A stretch of DNA of 64,000 bases from UBA830 sp002295635 (GCA_002295635.1 DBHK01000027.1:124001-188000); one strand, 5' to 3'; shown: positions 18,954 through 28,289, numbered from the stretch's first letter. The notes: generated by a model not told the origin, from the letters alone. Made by a program: numbers and translations.

Positions 18954-20027
18954 TTGATCGATATTCATTCATTAATTTTGCCTTTGCTTCGTTTGTTCCC
19001 GTCGGAGCCCGTACACAATCTGACGATCTGGGCGCTAGAGATGGGGTTGGGTCCGAGCGACAGGGTGCCTGACGACCCAGTGTTAGAGACAGAGGTCTGG
19101 GGGTTAAAATTCAGGAACCCTGTGGGTCTATCAGCTGGCTTCGACAAGGGTGCAAAGGTTCCTGACGCGATGATGCGTGCAGGATTCGGATTTGCGGAGG
19201 CCGGTACGGTGACGCCATTGCCGCAGCCAGGAAATCCTAAGCCGCGAATGTTCCGATTGTCTATGGATAATGCGGCGATTAATAGGCTCGGATTCAATGG
19301 TCAAGGGCTTGGACCTTTTCTAAAAAAAATCTCGCGGCGTGAACCGGGGCTTGGGCCTTTCGGGGCTAATGTCGGAAAAAACAAATTGACCGAGGACGGG
19401 GCTGCCGATTACGAAATCGGTATCGAGGCTGTAGCACGCTACGCAGATTATCTCGTATGCAATATATCGTCGCCAAATACACCTGGTCTACGGGCAATGC
19501 AAGGGCGTGCCATAATGGCCGACATGATTAATCGATCACTTAAGGCCCGGGCGCGAGCTATCCCTGAGGAAGAAAAACGTCCGCCGTTGATTATGAAAAT
19601 CGCTCCCGATCTCAACGATATCGAGCGAACTGACATAGCGACCGTGATCCTAGAGTCAGGTGTCGACGGTATAACGGTTGCAAATACAACCGTCCAACGT
19701 CCATCTGAAATGACTGACCCTCGGACACACGAAGCCGGCGGTCTAAGCGGCGCCCCTTTATTTCCCATTGCTCTAGAAATCATAGGCGATATGTACAGGC
19801 GGACGGGCGGTCGTGTACCGATCATCGGCTGCGGCGGGGTTGCAAGTGGGAATGATGCCTACAGGATGATCCGCGCTGGCGCATCACTCATTCAAATCTA
19901 TACAGCACTGGTGTTCTGCGGACCAGTAATTGTCCCACGTATCAAGCAAGATCTTGCTAAGTTGATCAAGGGTGATGGGTTTTCATCAGTTAAGGACGCT
20001 GTAGGGGCTGATCACCGGGAATCTTAA
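18954..20027 (+). CDS. pyrD: dihydroorotate dehydrogenase (quinone), class 2
   Basis: 357 residues, consistent with the membrane-associated class 2 enzyme that oxidises dihydroorotate to orotate with quinone. Visible motifs are GLSAGFDKGA, NRLGFNGQGL, GANVGKNK and NISSPNTPGLR, the last with the catalytic serine of class 2; GGLSGAPLF follows. The start is TTG at 18954, preceded by GAGAGAAGA; no in-frame ATG lies before conserved sequence. Confidence 0.93.
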   Translation: MIDIHSLILPLLRLFPSEPVHNLTIWALEMGLGPSDRVPDDPVLETEVWGLKFRNPVGLSAGFDKGAKVPDAMMRAGFGFAEAGTVTPLPQPGNPKPRMFRLSMDNAAINRLGFNGQGLGPFLKKISRREPGLGPFGANVGKNKLTEDGAADYEIGIEAVARYADYLVCNISSPNTPGLRAMQGRAIMADMINRSLKARARAIPEEEKRPPLIMKIAPDLNDIERTDIATVILESGVDGITVANTTVQRPSEMTDPRTHEAGGLSGAPLFPIALEIIGDMYRRTGGRVPIIGCGGVASGNDAYRMIRAGASLIQIYTALVFCGPVIVPRIKQDLAKLIKGDGFSSVKDAVGADHRES

Positions 20028-20196
20028 GCTAGTCCCTCAGTTGATAAAAGAATCTGCGGCCTTCATCATATTGATTTTTAAAAAATGAGGCTCGATAGGT
20101 AATCGAAAAAGAAGACATCGTTCTGGATTTTTAAATTAATTCGGGTGTGGATTCTAACCCTGCAGGTAAGGAGCGTCCCATCTATAAAGACAACGC

Positions 20197-20805
20197 CTAT
20201 TTTCCCCCTATATAGTATTGCATCAGCGCTGTTGCCTCGGGTGAGTTCCACTCGGCTACACCGATCAGCCGGCCTAATTCCCTTCCATCGCGGTCGATAA
20301 GGATAGTCGTGGGAATTCCACGGGCCTTCGCGGCAAACATCATTTTTGAGTCTACGTCGTGATAGAGGGGCAACCCTCGAAGCCCGAGCTTATCACGGAA
20401 TGGTCCGATTTTCTCCCAGCCCTCTCGGTCCTCCGAAAGTGCGATCACGAGGAAATCACGATCTTTCAGTTTGTTGTGCAGATGCATCAGAGACGGCATC
20501 TCGCGTACGCACGGTCCGCACCAAGTGGCCCAGAAATTGACCAGTACAATACGGCCACGAAAGTTCGCTAGGGTCAGTTGGGTCCCGTTTTTATCCGTGA
20601 AAATTGTTTCCAACGGAGCGGGACGTTGATTTGAGGGCTTAAATTTCTTCATCCAGCCCTTAAGTGGGGGCGCGGAAACCAAATTCTCTTTGGCGTATGA
20701 GCTTGAATCCGTGCCAATTATCGCCATTATCGACACGCAGGCGGTTAGACTCGCGATGACCGTGACGTTTTTGAAAATTCTGGATCTGAGATCGAAACAA
20801 ACCAT
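20197..20805 (-). CDS. tlpA: TlpA/ResA-like thioredoxin-fold lipoprotein
   Basis: 202 residues from the ATG at 20805. The redox motif WATWCGPC, with FRGRIVLVNFW before it and RGIPTTILIDRDG after, marks a TlpA-like thiol-disulfide protein acting outside the inner membrane. The N-terminus has basic residues, a hydrophobic stretch and LTAC, a lipobox, so it is probably a lipoprotein. Its start codon overlaps the argH start on the other strand (CATG), so promoter and ribosome site lie inside argH. The frame continues 43 codons upstream within argH but that part is not family-like. Divergent tlpA/argH is a common alphaproteobacterial arrangement. Confidence 0.85.
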   Translation of the reverse strand: MVCFDLRSRIFKNVTVIASLTACVSIMAIIGTDSSSYAKENLVSAPPLKGWMKKFKPSNQRPAPLETIFTDKNGTQLTLANFRGRIVLVNFWATWCGPCVREMPSLMHLHNKLKDRDFLVIALSEDREGWEKIGPFRDKLGLRGLPLYHDVDSKMMFAAKARGIPTTILIDRDGRELGRLIGVAEWNSPEATALMQYYIGGK

Positions 20806-22228
20806 GAGCGAAAAACCTACCCTTGAGAGTACCGAGAGTACCGACGGCAATCCTAGCCAGATGTGGGGTGGGCGTTTTACTGCCGGTCCCGACGCACTTA
20901 TGAGAAAAATTAATGCCTCTATCGGCTTTGACAAGGGGCTTTATGATCAGGACATTTCTGGATCATTAGCACACGTTCGTATGCTGGGCGCGTCGGGAAT
21001 TTTGTCTGTTGACGAGGTCGAGGCTATTTGTACAGGTCTGGAGAATGTTCGAGAAGAGATCGTTTCCGGAAACTTCGATTTCCGCGCTGATCTTGAGGAT
21101 ATCCACATGAACGTGGAGGCGCGCCTTGTCGAAATGATTGGCGAGACTGCTGGTCGCCTCCATACCGCACGGTCGCGAAATGACCAAGTGGCGACCGATT
21201 TTAAGCTTTGGGTAAGGGACGCTATTGATGCGGCTGACGATTCCCTGAGGGCGGTTCAAGAAATGCTGATTGATCAGGCTGACGCCCATGCGGATTGGGT
21301 TATGCCCGGATTCACTCACCTGCAAGCTGCCCAGCCGGTGACTGTGGGTCACCATCTCCTTGCTTATGTCGAGATGTTTGGGCGTGATCGGTCGCGGTTT
21401 GAAGATGCTCGGCGGAGACTGAATGAGAGTCCGCTTGGTGCTGGTGCGCTCGCAGGGACGTCTTTCCCGATTGACCGTGAGGCGACGGCGAAGACGCTGG
21501 GCTTCGACCGGCCGACTGCCAATTCTCTTGACACAGTCTCTGACCGCGACTTCGTTCTTGAGTTCTTGGCGGTCGCGGCGATCTGTGCCGGTCACTTGTC
21601 TAGGTTGGGCGAAGAATTGGTGATATGGTCTTCGGCGCAATTTAGGTTCGTGCAGTTATCGGATTCGTTCTCTACTGGATCATCGATGATGCCGCAGAAA
21701 CGCAATCCTGATGCAGCAGAGCTTGTTCGTGGAAAGACTGGGCGGATAATGGGCGCATTCGTTACCTTGACCACGGTTATGAAGGGGCTTCCACTAGCCT
21801 ATTCCAAAGATATGCAAGAAGATAAAGAACCCGTCTTCGACGCGGCGGAGACGTTGATGTTGTGCCTTGCGGCGGCGGCGGGGATGATGGCGAATGTCAC
21901 CTTTGATCGTGACCGCCTTGCGGCCGCAGCGGGTGACGGATACACGACGGCGACCGATCTCGCCGACTGGTTAGTTCGAGAAGCCGATGTCCCGTTTCGA
22001 GAGGCACATCACATTGCTGGCCAGATTGTCGCTTTGGCCGAGAACAGGAGCTGTGGGTTGGAATCCCTTTCGTTGGAAGATCTTACGTCAGTTGATGGCA
22101 GGATTACTGACGACATTTTTAATGTGTTGGGTGTGGATAATTCGGTCCGCAGCCGGACCAGCTATGGCGGAACCGCACCCGAAAATGTGCGGGCTCAGAT
22201 CGCTGCCGCGCGAGCTCGGTTTTTGTGA
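20804..22228 (+). CDS. argH: argininosuccinate lyase
   Basis: 474 residues from the ATG at 20804 (MSEKPTLES). It cleaves argininosuccinate to arginine and fumarate. The fumarase/lyase signature GSSMMPQKRNPDAAE is complete, with HTARSRNDQVATD and QPVTVGHH earlier. Length is standard. An upstream extension of the open frame lies in the antisense of tlpA and is rejected. The stop shares one base with the lptM ATG, giving argH-lptM-lysA, a conserved order. Confidence 0.95.
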   Translation: MSEKPTLESTESTDGNPSQMWGGRFTAGPDALMRKINASIGFDKGLYDQDISGSLAHVRMLGASGILSVDEVEAICTGLENVREEIVSGNFDFRADLEDIHMNVEARLVEMIGETAGRLHTARSRNDQVATDFKLWVRDAIDAADDSLRAVQEMLIDQADAHADWVMPGFTHLQAAQPVTVGHHLLAYVEMFGRDRSRFEDARRRLNESPLGAGALAGTSFPIDREATAKTLGFDRPTANSLDTVSDRDFVLEFLAVAAICAGHLSRLGEELVIWSSAQFRFVQLSDSFSTGSSMMPQKRNPDAAELVRGKTGRIMGAFVTLTTVMKGLPLAYSKDMQEDKEPVFDAAETLMLCLAAAAGMMANVTFDRDRLAAAAGDGYTTATDLADWLVREADVPFREAHHIAGQIVALAENRSCGLESLSLEDLTSVDGRITDDIFNVLGVDNSVRSRTSYGGTAPENVRAQIAAARARFL

Positions 22229-22368
22229 TGGCAGATCGGTACATATTGACGGTCCTAATGGGTTTGGTCCTTGGAATTTCAGTTGGGGCCTGTGGCAAGA
22301 AGCCTAGTGACGTTGACTCACCGCCCGGGTCGCCTAAATTTCCGACCCAATACCCGACCTCGAGTTAA
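22228..22368 (+). CDS. lptM: LptM-like small lipoprotein (LPS translocon maturation chaperone type)
   Basis: 46 residues, shorter than most gene callers' cutoffs. The product begins MADRYILTVLMGLVLG, then SVGACGKKP: a signal with the lipobox VGAC directly before CGKKP. The tail is proline-rich and ends KFPTQYPTSS. This is the pattern of the YifL/LptM family, which in many proteobacteria sits exactly between argH and lysA. LptM assists maturation of the LptD-LptE outer-membrane complex. The start overlaps the argH stop by one base, and lysA begins ten bases downstream. Confidence 0.82.
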   Translation: MADRYILTVLMGLVLGISVGACGKKPSDVDSPPGSPKFPTQYPTSS

Positions 22369-22378
22369 GGGCTTTTCC

Positions 22379-23647
22379 ATGACGGATTTTTCTTATCGTG
22401 GTGGGAAGTTGTTTGCTGAGGACGTGCCAATTACCGAAATCTCTAGTTTTATCGGTACACCATTCTATTGTTATTCAGCGTCTATACTGGAGGATAACTA
22501 TCGCCGGTTCGCTTCGGCTTTCCAAGGTTTAAACGCAGAAATTTGCTATGCTGTGAAAGCAAATAGCAATCAGGCGGTAATTAGTCTGTTTGCCGGTATG
22601 GGAGCTGGGGCTGATGTTGTATCGGAAGGAGAACTTCGACGTTCCGTAGCAGCCGGCATATCCGGAGAAAAGATCGTGTTCTCTGGTGTTGGGAAATCGG
22701 CAACAGAGTTGGCGGTTGCGCTAGAGTACGGATGCGGCCAATTCAACGTAGAGTCTGAGTCGGAGCTCAACCTCCTTTCAGAAGTTGCGTCTGATATGGG
22801 AAAGACGGCCACGATCGTTTTTCGTGTCAATCCGGATGTCGATGCGGATACGCACCACAAAATATCCACGGGACGTGCCGGTGATAAGTTCGGCATCCAG
22901 TTTGAGCGTGTTGCCGAGGCATATGATCGTGCGCGGATCCTTGACGGGATCGATCCTCGAGGTCTGGCGGTACATATCGGTTCGCAGCTAACGCGTCTTG
23001 ATCCGTTTCGAGGTGCCTTTGAAAAGATTGCCGGCCTCGTCAGAGAACTGCGTGCCAAGGGGCATGTTATAGAACGCCTCGATCTCGGCGGTGGGCTCGG
23101 CATCGTTTATCGGGACGAAATTCTGCCGAACTTGAGCGATTATGCTGACATCGTCCGTAATGTTTTTGGACAAATGGGCTTAAAAATAACTTTTGAACCC
23201 GGACGGCGGCTCACGGGGGAGGCGGGTATACTCGTTACCGAGGTCCTTCATATGAAGGAAAGTGGTGGCCGTCGTTTCGCAATCGTAGACGCCGCAATGA
23301 ACGACTTGATCCGACCGACGCTTTATGACGCATGGCATGAGATCGAGCCTGTGGTTGAACCTGAAAACGGTGGTCCGGTATCTCCGCTTGATATCGTGGG
23401 ACCTGTCTGCGAAACGGGGGACGTTTTCGCAGTCCAGCGGCAGATGCCCGAGACTAGGGTCGGTGATTTATTTGTCTTACGCTCAGCTGGTGCCTACGGC
23501 GCAGTGATGTCGTCGACATATAATTCCAGACAATTGGTCCCGGAGGTCATGGTAAAGGGGGATCTATACACTGTAATCCGACCTCGGTCAGACTTTGATA
23601 CGCTAATAGGCATGGATATTGTTCCGGATTGGATCGCAACCGAATGA
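22379..23647 (+). CDS. lysA: diaminopimelate decarboxylase
   Basis: 422 residues from the ATG at 22379, which has AAGGGC upstream; a longer open frame from 22271 overlaps lptM out of frame and is rejected. It makes lysine from meso-diaminopimelate. The PLP lysine is K60 in CYAVKANSN; the Gly-rich phosphate loop is LDLGGGLGI, and GPVCETGD holds the subunit-shared Cys. Third gene of argH-lptM-lysA. It ends 30 bases before the convergent hpt gene. Confidence 0.95.
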   Translation: MTDFSYRGGKLFAEDVPITEISSFIGTPFYCYSASILEDNYRRFASAFQGLNAEICYAVKANSNQAVISLFAGMGAGADVVSEGELRRSVAAGISGEKIVFSGVGKSATELAVALEYGCGQFNVESESELNLLSEVASDMGKTATIVFRVNPDVDADTHHKISTGRAGDKFGIQFERVAEAYDRARILDGIDPRGLAVHIGSQLTRLDPFRGAFEKIAGLVRELRAKGHVIERLDLGGGLGIVYRDEILPNLSDYADIVRNVFGQMGLKITFEPGRRLTGEAGILVTEVLHMKESGGRRFAIVDAAMNDLIRPTLYDAWHEIEPVVEPENGGPVSPLDIVGPVCETGDVFAVQRQMPETRVGDLFVLRSAGAYGAVMSSTYNSRQLVPEVMVKGDLYTVIRPRSDFDTLIGMDIVPDWIATE

Positions 23648-23677
23648 GGTGGCAAAGGGCTCCTTAGAATTACGGCA

Positions 23678-24217
23678 TTAGTCCTGACGAACCACTCCGA
23701 TAAAAGGTAGACTGCGAAATAAGTGAGCCATATCAATGCCATATCCCACAACGAACAAATCTTCTACAGGGAAACCAACATAGTCGGCTTCGATAGAAAC
23801 CTCGCGTTTTGCATACTTATCTAGTAACACACAGGTATGAACTGCATCTGCACCTCGGGCTATCATCAAGTCTGTTGCGAAGGCAAGTGTGCGGCCGCTG
23901 TCGAGTATATCATCAACGATCATGACGCTTCGGCCTTTCACATCCTCCGAAATATCTCGGGTCAGTTCCACAGTTCCGGAACTTTCGATTTGGGCGCCAT
24001 AGCTGGAAAGCGTGATGAAATCCACACGAGGACGCATGCCGGCGCGGTCGAGTGCCCGCAGTAGATCCGCTGCGAATACGAAACTACCTTTTAGAACCAC
24101 CACTATGAGTAAATCGCTCGGCAGATTATTGGCTATTTCTATTGCCAGAGTCTCAATTCGGTCAGCAAGTGCATCCGCATCGAATACGACTTCAATTTCA
24201 GGCAAGTCATTCATCAT
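23678..24217 (-). CDS. hpt: hypoxanthine phosphoribosyltransferase
   Basis: 179 residues. A purine-salvage enzyme that makes IMP (and often GMP) from the base and PRPP. The PRPP motif VDDILDSGRT spans 101-110, LKGSFVFAADL precedes it, and DKYAKREVSIEADYVGF is the usual base-binding region. The stop faces lysA. The DUF3426 gene lies 19 bases upstream on the same strand, so the two are probably co-transcribed. Confidence 0.93.
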   Translation of the reverse strand: MMNDLPEIEVVFDADALADRIETLAIEIANNLPSDLLIVVVLKGSFVFAADLLRALDRAGMRPRVDFITLSSYGAQIESSGTVELTRDISEDVKGRSVMIVDDILDSGRTLAFATDLMIARGADAVHTCVLLDKYAKREVSIEADYVGFPVEDLFVVGYGIDMAHLFRSLPFIGVVRQD

Positions 24218-24236
24218 TTGGAGCCTTTCGTTTACC

Positions 24237-25052
24237 TCATTCAGAGGCTAGCCCAACTTCTATTCGTTCTGACTCAGTTGGGTAGTTAGGAATTTGGATA
24301 GAAAACCTGGCCACTTCGTTCGGCAACATAGGGCCCTGTTGCATTTTAAAAGTCCAAATCTTGACGGTTTTGCCCAATTTATTTAGGAAAAGCACCCTTA
24401 AATTTGGCTTGTCTTGTGTAGATGATGACAGATTAATTAATTCGCCGGCTACCTGAAGAACCCCGTCGCTGGAATACGTCGGATTGACATGTTGGAGCCT
24501 GAAGTGCGGCTTTACGGATTTCGGTGTATATCCGATACGCTCGAAGATTCTATTTGCCACTGGCCAAGTCGTGGCGATCATATCCCGAAACATAATTCCA
24601 CCACCGAGTGTACCCAATACAACGGCAAAAAGCAGCAGCCACGCGAAGCGTGTTCCCCAAGGATACTGCGCGCGGCGAATTGGGGCACTATTTCCGGGCC
24701 TTAGTTCGCGTAAGCTGCCCGATTCTAGTAGCTGTGACGAGGCCGTAAGAAAGTTCCGCCCACCGTCATTTCTCGCGTCTGGTGGTTCACCGAGCCAAGT
24801 ATTTTCATGACGAACACTCCCTCTTTTATCGCTTTTTTCACGCTCTTTCTCCGCTTCGGCGGATACAACATGGAGTTTCGCCGCATTTTCTTTTAACGCT
24901 GTTCGCGCCTCACCGATTGTTCCGTTCGGGGGAGGTGCGGGCTCAGCCCAAGAATGACTGCATTTCGCGCACTTTACCGCTCGACCGTTTGGTCCAATCT
25001 TCGTGGGATCGACGAGGTATCGAGTCGAACATGAGGGACAGGAGACAAACAT
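24237..25052 (-). CDS. zinc-ribbon DUF3426 membrane protein
   Basis: 271 residues. The N-terminal MJ0042-type zinc ribbon has C5-x-x-C8 and C28-x-x-C31. A charged linker, rich in Glu/Lys (about 50-80), leads to a membrane segment near 130-155 and a DUF3426-like C-terminal domain with GELINLSS and PNYPTESERIEVGL. In alphaproteobacteria this gene is regularly found between hpt and ftsE, as here. Function is unknown; a link to the cell envelope or division is only inferred from the neighbours. Confidence 0.85.
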   Translation of the reverse strand: MFVSCPSCSTRYLVDPTKIGPNGRAVKCAKCSHSWAEPAPPPNGTIGEARTALKENAAKLHVVSAEAEKEREKSDKRGSVRHENTWLGEPPDARNDGGRNFLTASSQLLESGSLRELRPGNSAPIRRAQYPWGTRFAWLLLFAVVLGTLGGGIMFRDMIATTWPVANRIFERIGYTPKSVKPHFRLQHVNPTYSSDGVLQVAGELINLSSSTQDKPNLRVLFLNKLGKTVKIWTFKMQQGPMLPNEVARFSIQIPNYPTESERIEVGLASE

Positions 25053-25160
25053 GCGATCTTAATAGCGCATGGTGCCACCACTTTTAAGTGGTTCTGATTC
25101 TAGACGACGGGCCAATGGCTATGCGATTCTGAGGCCTAGCACAATTGGAAAGGAAATTCC

Positions 25161-25868
25161 GTGGTAGCCCCTGGCGACATTGTCCGTTTTGAGAGCGTAG
25201 GTATGAGGTATCGTTTCGGCGCGGAGGTCTTGCACGATATTTCGTTTTCTCTTTCTGCTGGATCATTTCATTTTCTGACGGGTCCCAGCGGTGCGGGAAA
25301 ATCTTCTCTAATGCGCCTGATGTATCTAGCGCACCGGCCATCGCGGGGGTCAATTTCCATATTCGGTCAAGACGTATCCACTGTATCCCGTCCGGAACTA
25401 GCGTCTTTAAGACGACGGATCGGCGTTGTATTCCAAGATTTTCGTCTTTTGGATCATTTGACTGCCTTGGATAATGTGGCGCTGCCTCTACGTATCGCTG
25501 GCGGGAGGGAGGGGAAGATTCGCGATCATGTAGCGGAACTATTGCGCTGGGTCGGGCTTGATGAACAGATTGATGCTAAACCAACCACACTCTCCGGTGG
25601 AGAAAAGCAGCGTGTCGCCATTGCTCGAGCTGTGATTGCTCGGCCTCAGATTCTGTTAGCCGACGAGCCCACAGGAAATGTCGATGGCGAAATTGCAATT
25701 CGATTAATGTATCTCTTGGAAGAGCTGAATAAAATTGGCACGACGGTTGTCGTAGCAACTCATAATGAGGAGTTGCTACGAAGTTTTCCGCATCCGAGAA
25801 TCCGAATTGAAAACGGTGTTCTTGTCGGACCAAATGATATGTTCGACCTAACAAACGAAGTGACTTAG
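25161..25868 (+). CDS. ftsE: cell division ATP-binding protein FtsE
   Basis: 235 residues. The ABC ATPase of the FtsEX complex, which controls septal cell wall hydrolases. Walker A GPSGAGKSS (41-49), signature LSGGEKQRVAIARA and Walker B ILLADEPTGNVD are intact. GTG start, with GGAAAGGAAA upstream. ftsX follows two bases after the stop. Confidence 0.94.
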   Translation: MVAPGDIVRFESVGMRYRFGAEVLHDISFSLSAGSFHFLTGPSGAGKSSLMRLMYLAHRPSRGSISIFGQDVSTVSRPELASLRRRIGVVFQDFRLLDHLTALDNVALPLRIAGGREGKIRDHVAELLRWVGLDEQIDAKPTTLSGGEKQRVAIARAVIARPQILLADEPTGNVDGEIAIRLMYLLEELNKIGTTVVVATHNEELLRSFPHPRIRIENGVLVGPNDMFDLTNEVT

Positions 25869-25870
25869 AA

Positions 25871-26743
25871 ATGATGCTTCCGTCAATGGATCTTCCATTT
25901 GGCAGAGATCCAGCGAGCCGCCTTTTGCCGTGGACGGTCGGCCTGCTGGTTTTTCTAGCAACCCTCTGTCTCGCGTTGGGAATGTTTCTGGCTTCTGCGG
26001 GTGACAACTGGCGACGCAGCCTGTCCGGTACGCTTACTATCCAGGTGCCTGCCGGCCCTGAACAGCAGGCCTCCAGCAGTGCTATATTACAGTTGCTACG
26101 GGGGATGCCAGAAATTCGCAACGCAAGGCAGATACCCGAAAGCGAAATCGCGAAGTTGATAGAACCCTGGTTGGGGAAAATGACGCCTACGCTGGATCTT
26201 CCCATGCCATCAGTGATCGATGTTACCATTGTCGATGGCCTATCCGTCGATATCGAAGTACTAGGTGCTCGTCTTTCAAGTATTGCAACAGGAACTACGG
26301 TGGATGATCATGCCATGTGGCTGCAACGACTGATAGATCTGACCGACATTGCCGAGAGGATATTATTATCCGTTTTGGTGTTCCTGCTACTATCTGCAGT
26401 GATGACGGTAGTGTTTACGACTCGGACAGGCCTAGCAATTCATGGCGAGGTTATAGAAGTCCTGCATCTTATCGGTGCGCAGGATTCCTATATTGCGCGT
26501 CAATTTCAGATACACGCCCTATGGCTTTCAGGTATCGGTGCGGCTTTCGGCTTTACGTTCGGTGCCGGCGCAATCATGCTCTTCCAATTATATGGTGAAC
26601 GTTTAACAGGGGGTCTTTTGCCGTATATCGATCTTGGTGACATTCGATGGGGTGTGCTTTGCATTCTGCCTATTGTGGCAGTCCTGCTCGTAATTGCGAC
26701 CTCTGGTATAACCGTAAGACGCATTTTAGGACGGATGATGTGA
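25871..26743 (+). CDS. ftsX: cell division protein FtsX
   Basis: 290 residues with four membrane segments (near 18-40, 160-182, 218-240 and 255-278) and a periplasmic loop between the first two. FtsX is the membrane partner of FtsE in division. Adjacent to ftsE and of normal length. The stop overlaps the GTG start of the next gene by four bases (GTGA). Confidence 0.92.
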   Translation: MMLPSMDLPFGRDPASRLLPWTVGLLVFLATLCLALGMFLASAGDNWRRSLSGTLTIQVPAGPEQQASSSAILQLLRGMPEIRNARQIPESEIAKLIEPWLGKMTPTLDLPMPSVIDVTIVDGLSVDIEVLGARLSSIATGTTVDDHAMWLQRLIDLTDIAERILLSVLVFLLLSAVMTVVFTTRTGLAIHGEVIEVLHLIGAQDSYIARQFQIHALWLSGIGAAFGFTFGAGAIMLFQLYGERLTGGLLPYIDLGDIRWGVLCILPIVAVLLVIATSGITVRRILGRMM

Positions 26744-27345
26744 CCCGTCGAGGCGGAACCTGCCGGTCACCGGTTTTCCGTTTAGGTTTAATCGTGTCAT
26801 TCGCCTTTCTAGCATGGGCTTTAGGACTTTATCGTTTCTCTCAGCTTATCCCGAATCCGGCTACTAATAACGGGGAGGTAACGGATGCCATCGTAGTTCT
26901 TACGGGTGGAGCCGGACGAGTTGGTGAAGGACTTTCTCTTTTGGGTCGGGGTCTGGCAAAAAAACTTTTTGTTTCCGGCGTCTATCGGGGTGTAGATGTT
27001 CGAGAGTTACTAAAACTCGCTCGCCGAGCGCCGGATAATCTCCAATGTTGCATAGCTCTTGGTTATGCTGCGGATAACACTCGCGGTAATGCCATGGAAA
27101 CCTATGACTGGATACGTCGAGAAAACATCAGATCGTTGAGGATTGTTACCGCCAGTTACCATATGCCGCGAAGCCTTCTGGAGTTCCGCCATATTCTACC
27201 TGCTAACATTGTGATAGTACCTCACCCAGTTTTCCCTGACGGGTTCCCGGACGAAAGCTGGTGGCGAGAAATCGGTGCGCTTCGTTTGGCGATCTCCGAA
27301 TACCATAAATACCTACTGGGACTTTTTGAGTGGGAACTTTTATGA
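26740..27345 (+). CDS. YdcF/ElyC family (DUF218) protein
   Basis: 201 residues from a GTG at 26740 that overlaps the ftsX stop. An N-terminal membrane segment (about 13-33) precedes a DUF218 domain with DAIVVLTGGAGRVGEGL and LGYAADNTRGNAMETY. Members are linked to envelope and lipid-carrier metabolism. The order ftsE-ftsX-ydcF-plsC is conserved in alphaproteobacteria. The open frame begins further upstream inside ftsX, but that part is antisense-free overlap with no family similarity. Confidence 0.85.
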   Translation: MTRRGGTCRSPVFRLGLIVSFAFLAWALGLYRFSQLIPNPATNNGEVTDAIVVLTGGAGRVGEGLSLLGRGLAKKLFVSGVYRGVDVRELLKLARRAPDNLQCCIALGYAADNTRGNAMETYDWIRRENIRSLRIVTASYHMPRSLLEFRHILPANIVIVPHPVFPDGFPDESWWREIGALRLAISEYHKYLLGLFEWELL

Positions 27346-27358
27346 CGGCCGCATTCGC

Positions 27359-28078
27359 ATGACCTTTCTACGGTCGCTTATTTTCAATGTCGCCTTGTTC
27401 ACCTGGACGTTTGCATTGATGTTAATCTATATCCCACTCTTAGCCCTTCCCAAAAGTGGAATGCTAGCTGCCATCCGTCTCTGGACTGCCGGTATTTTTA
27501 AATTTCAGCGAACGATACTGTCGCTCGAATTCGAATTTCGTGGCTTAGATAATTTGCCCGAAGGTCCTTGTATTATAGCGTCCGCCCATCAGTCTGCGTG
27601 GGACACAATTGCATTCTATGCGGTGGTTGATGATCCCGCATTCGTAATGAAGCAGGAACTTTATCGCGTACCATTGTTTGGTCCTTACGCGCGTAAGCTG
27701 AAAATGATTGCGATAGATCGATCGGGAGGCGTTGTCGAGGCGCGCCATATGATCCAAAATGTTGTCGACCGGTTATCGCACGGTCGTAAGGTGGTGATAT
27801 TTCCAGGTGGAACTCGCTCGGCACCTAACGAGATCGTGCAGTTAAAACCGGGTGTCACTACGCTGTACAGGCGGACCAACGTTCCGGTCGTGCCAGTGTC
27901 ACTAAATTCGGGTTATTTCTGGGGACGTCGCAGCTTTTGTAAAAAATCTGGTTGCATCGTTGCAGCATTCCAGGAACCAATTCCTCCAGGGTTGAACTCC
28001 GCGGCGTTTGGAACTTTATTATCGAGACGGATCCATGCCGGCAACCGGGAACTTTTTAAAGAAGCGGGTTTAGGTTAA
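27359..28078 (+). CDS. plsC: 1-acyl-sn-glycerol-3-phosphate acyltransferase
   Basis: 239 residues from the ATG at 27359. It makes phosphatidic acid from lysophosphatidic acid at the inner membrane. The N-terminal hydrophobic segment, the catalytic H77-x4-D82 motif (HQSAWDT) and the acceptor motif FPGGTRS are present. It starts 13 bases after the ydcF-like stop and closes the ftsEX-ydcF-plsC run. Confidence 0.92.
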   Translation: MTFLRSLIFNVALFTWTFALMLIYIPLLALPKSGMLAAIRLWTAGIFKFQRTILSLEFEFRGLDNLPEGPCIIASAHQSAWDTIAFYAVVDDPAFVMKQELYRVPLFGPYARKLKMIAIDRSGGVVEARHMIQNVVDRLSHGRKVVIFPGGTRSAPNEIVQLKPGVTTLYRRTNVPVVPVSLNSGYFWGRRSFCKKSGCIVAAFQEPIPPGLNSAAFGTLLSRRIHAGNRELFKEAGLG

Positions 28079-28115
28079 ATCGAATCGATAAATTTGTTTG
28101 CTGCTGGCTTGAAGC

Positions 28116-28161
28116 CGGTCCACCATATCCGGAAATTTCTGAATCCGGATATGGTGGACCG
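28116..28161. terminator. long perfect inverted repeat (hairpin) after plsC
   Basis: An 18-base perfect stem (28116-28133 pairs with 28144-28161) with a 10-base loop. It lies 38 bases after plsC and 129 before nrdJ. No run of T follows on either strand, so it is not a standard intrinsic terminator; an operator, a Rho-related stop or a mobile palindrome are alternatives. Confidence 0.55.
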
Positions 28162-28289
28162 AAACTTACATATAGATATTTTAATCATATGGCTGCCACG
28201 AAACTAATTTCCGAAAAAAACAAAACATGAACATTGACGGTATGAATTTCTTAAATTATTTTCTTTCTCCTCCTGATTGAGGCTCCTAA

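Noticed and set aside
20806..20934. 43-codon N-terminal extension of the TlpA-like protein
   Set aside because: It is antisense to argH; the lipoprotein signal begins only after the ATG at 20805.
22271..22378. Upstream extension of lysA
   Set aside because: It lies over lptM in another frame and precedes the conserved LysA start.
28079..28289. Cobalamin riboswitch before nrdJ
   Set aside because: The gap is too short and no B12-box-like segment was seen; the palindrome is a different structure.
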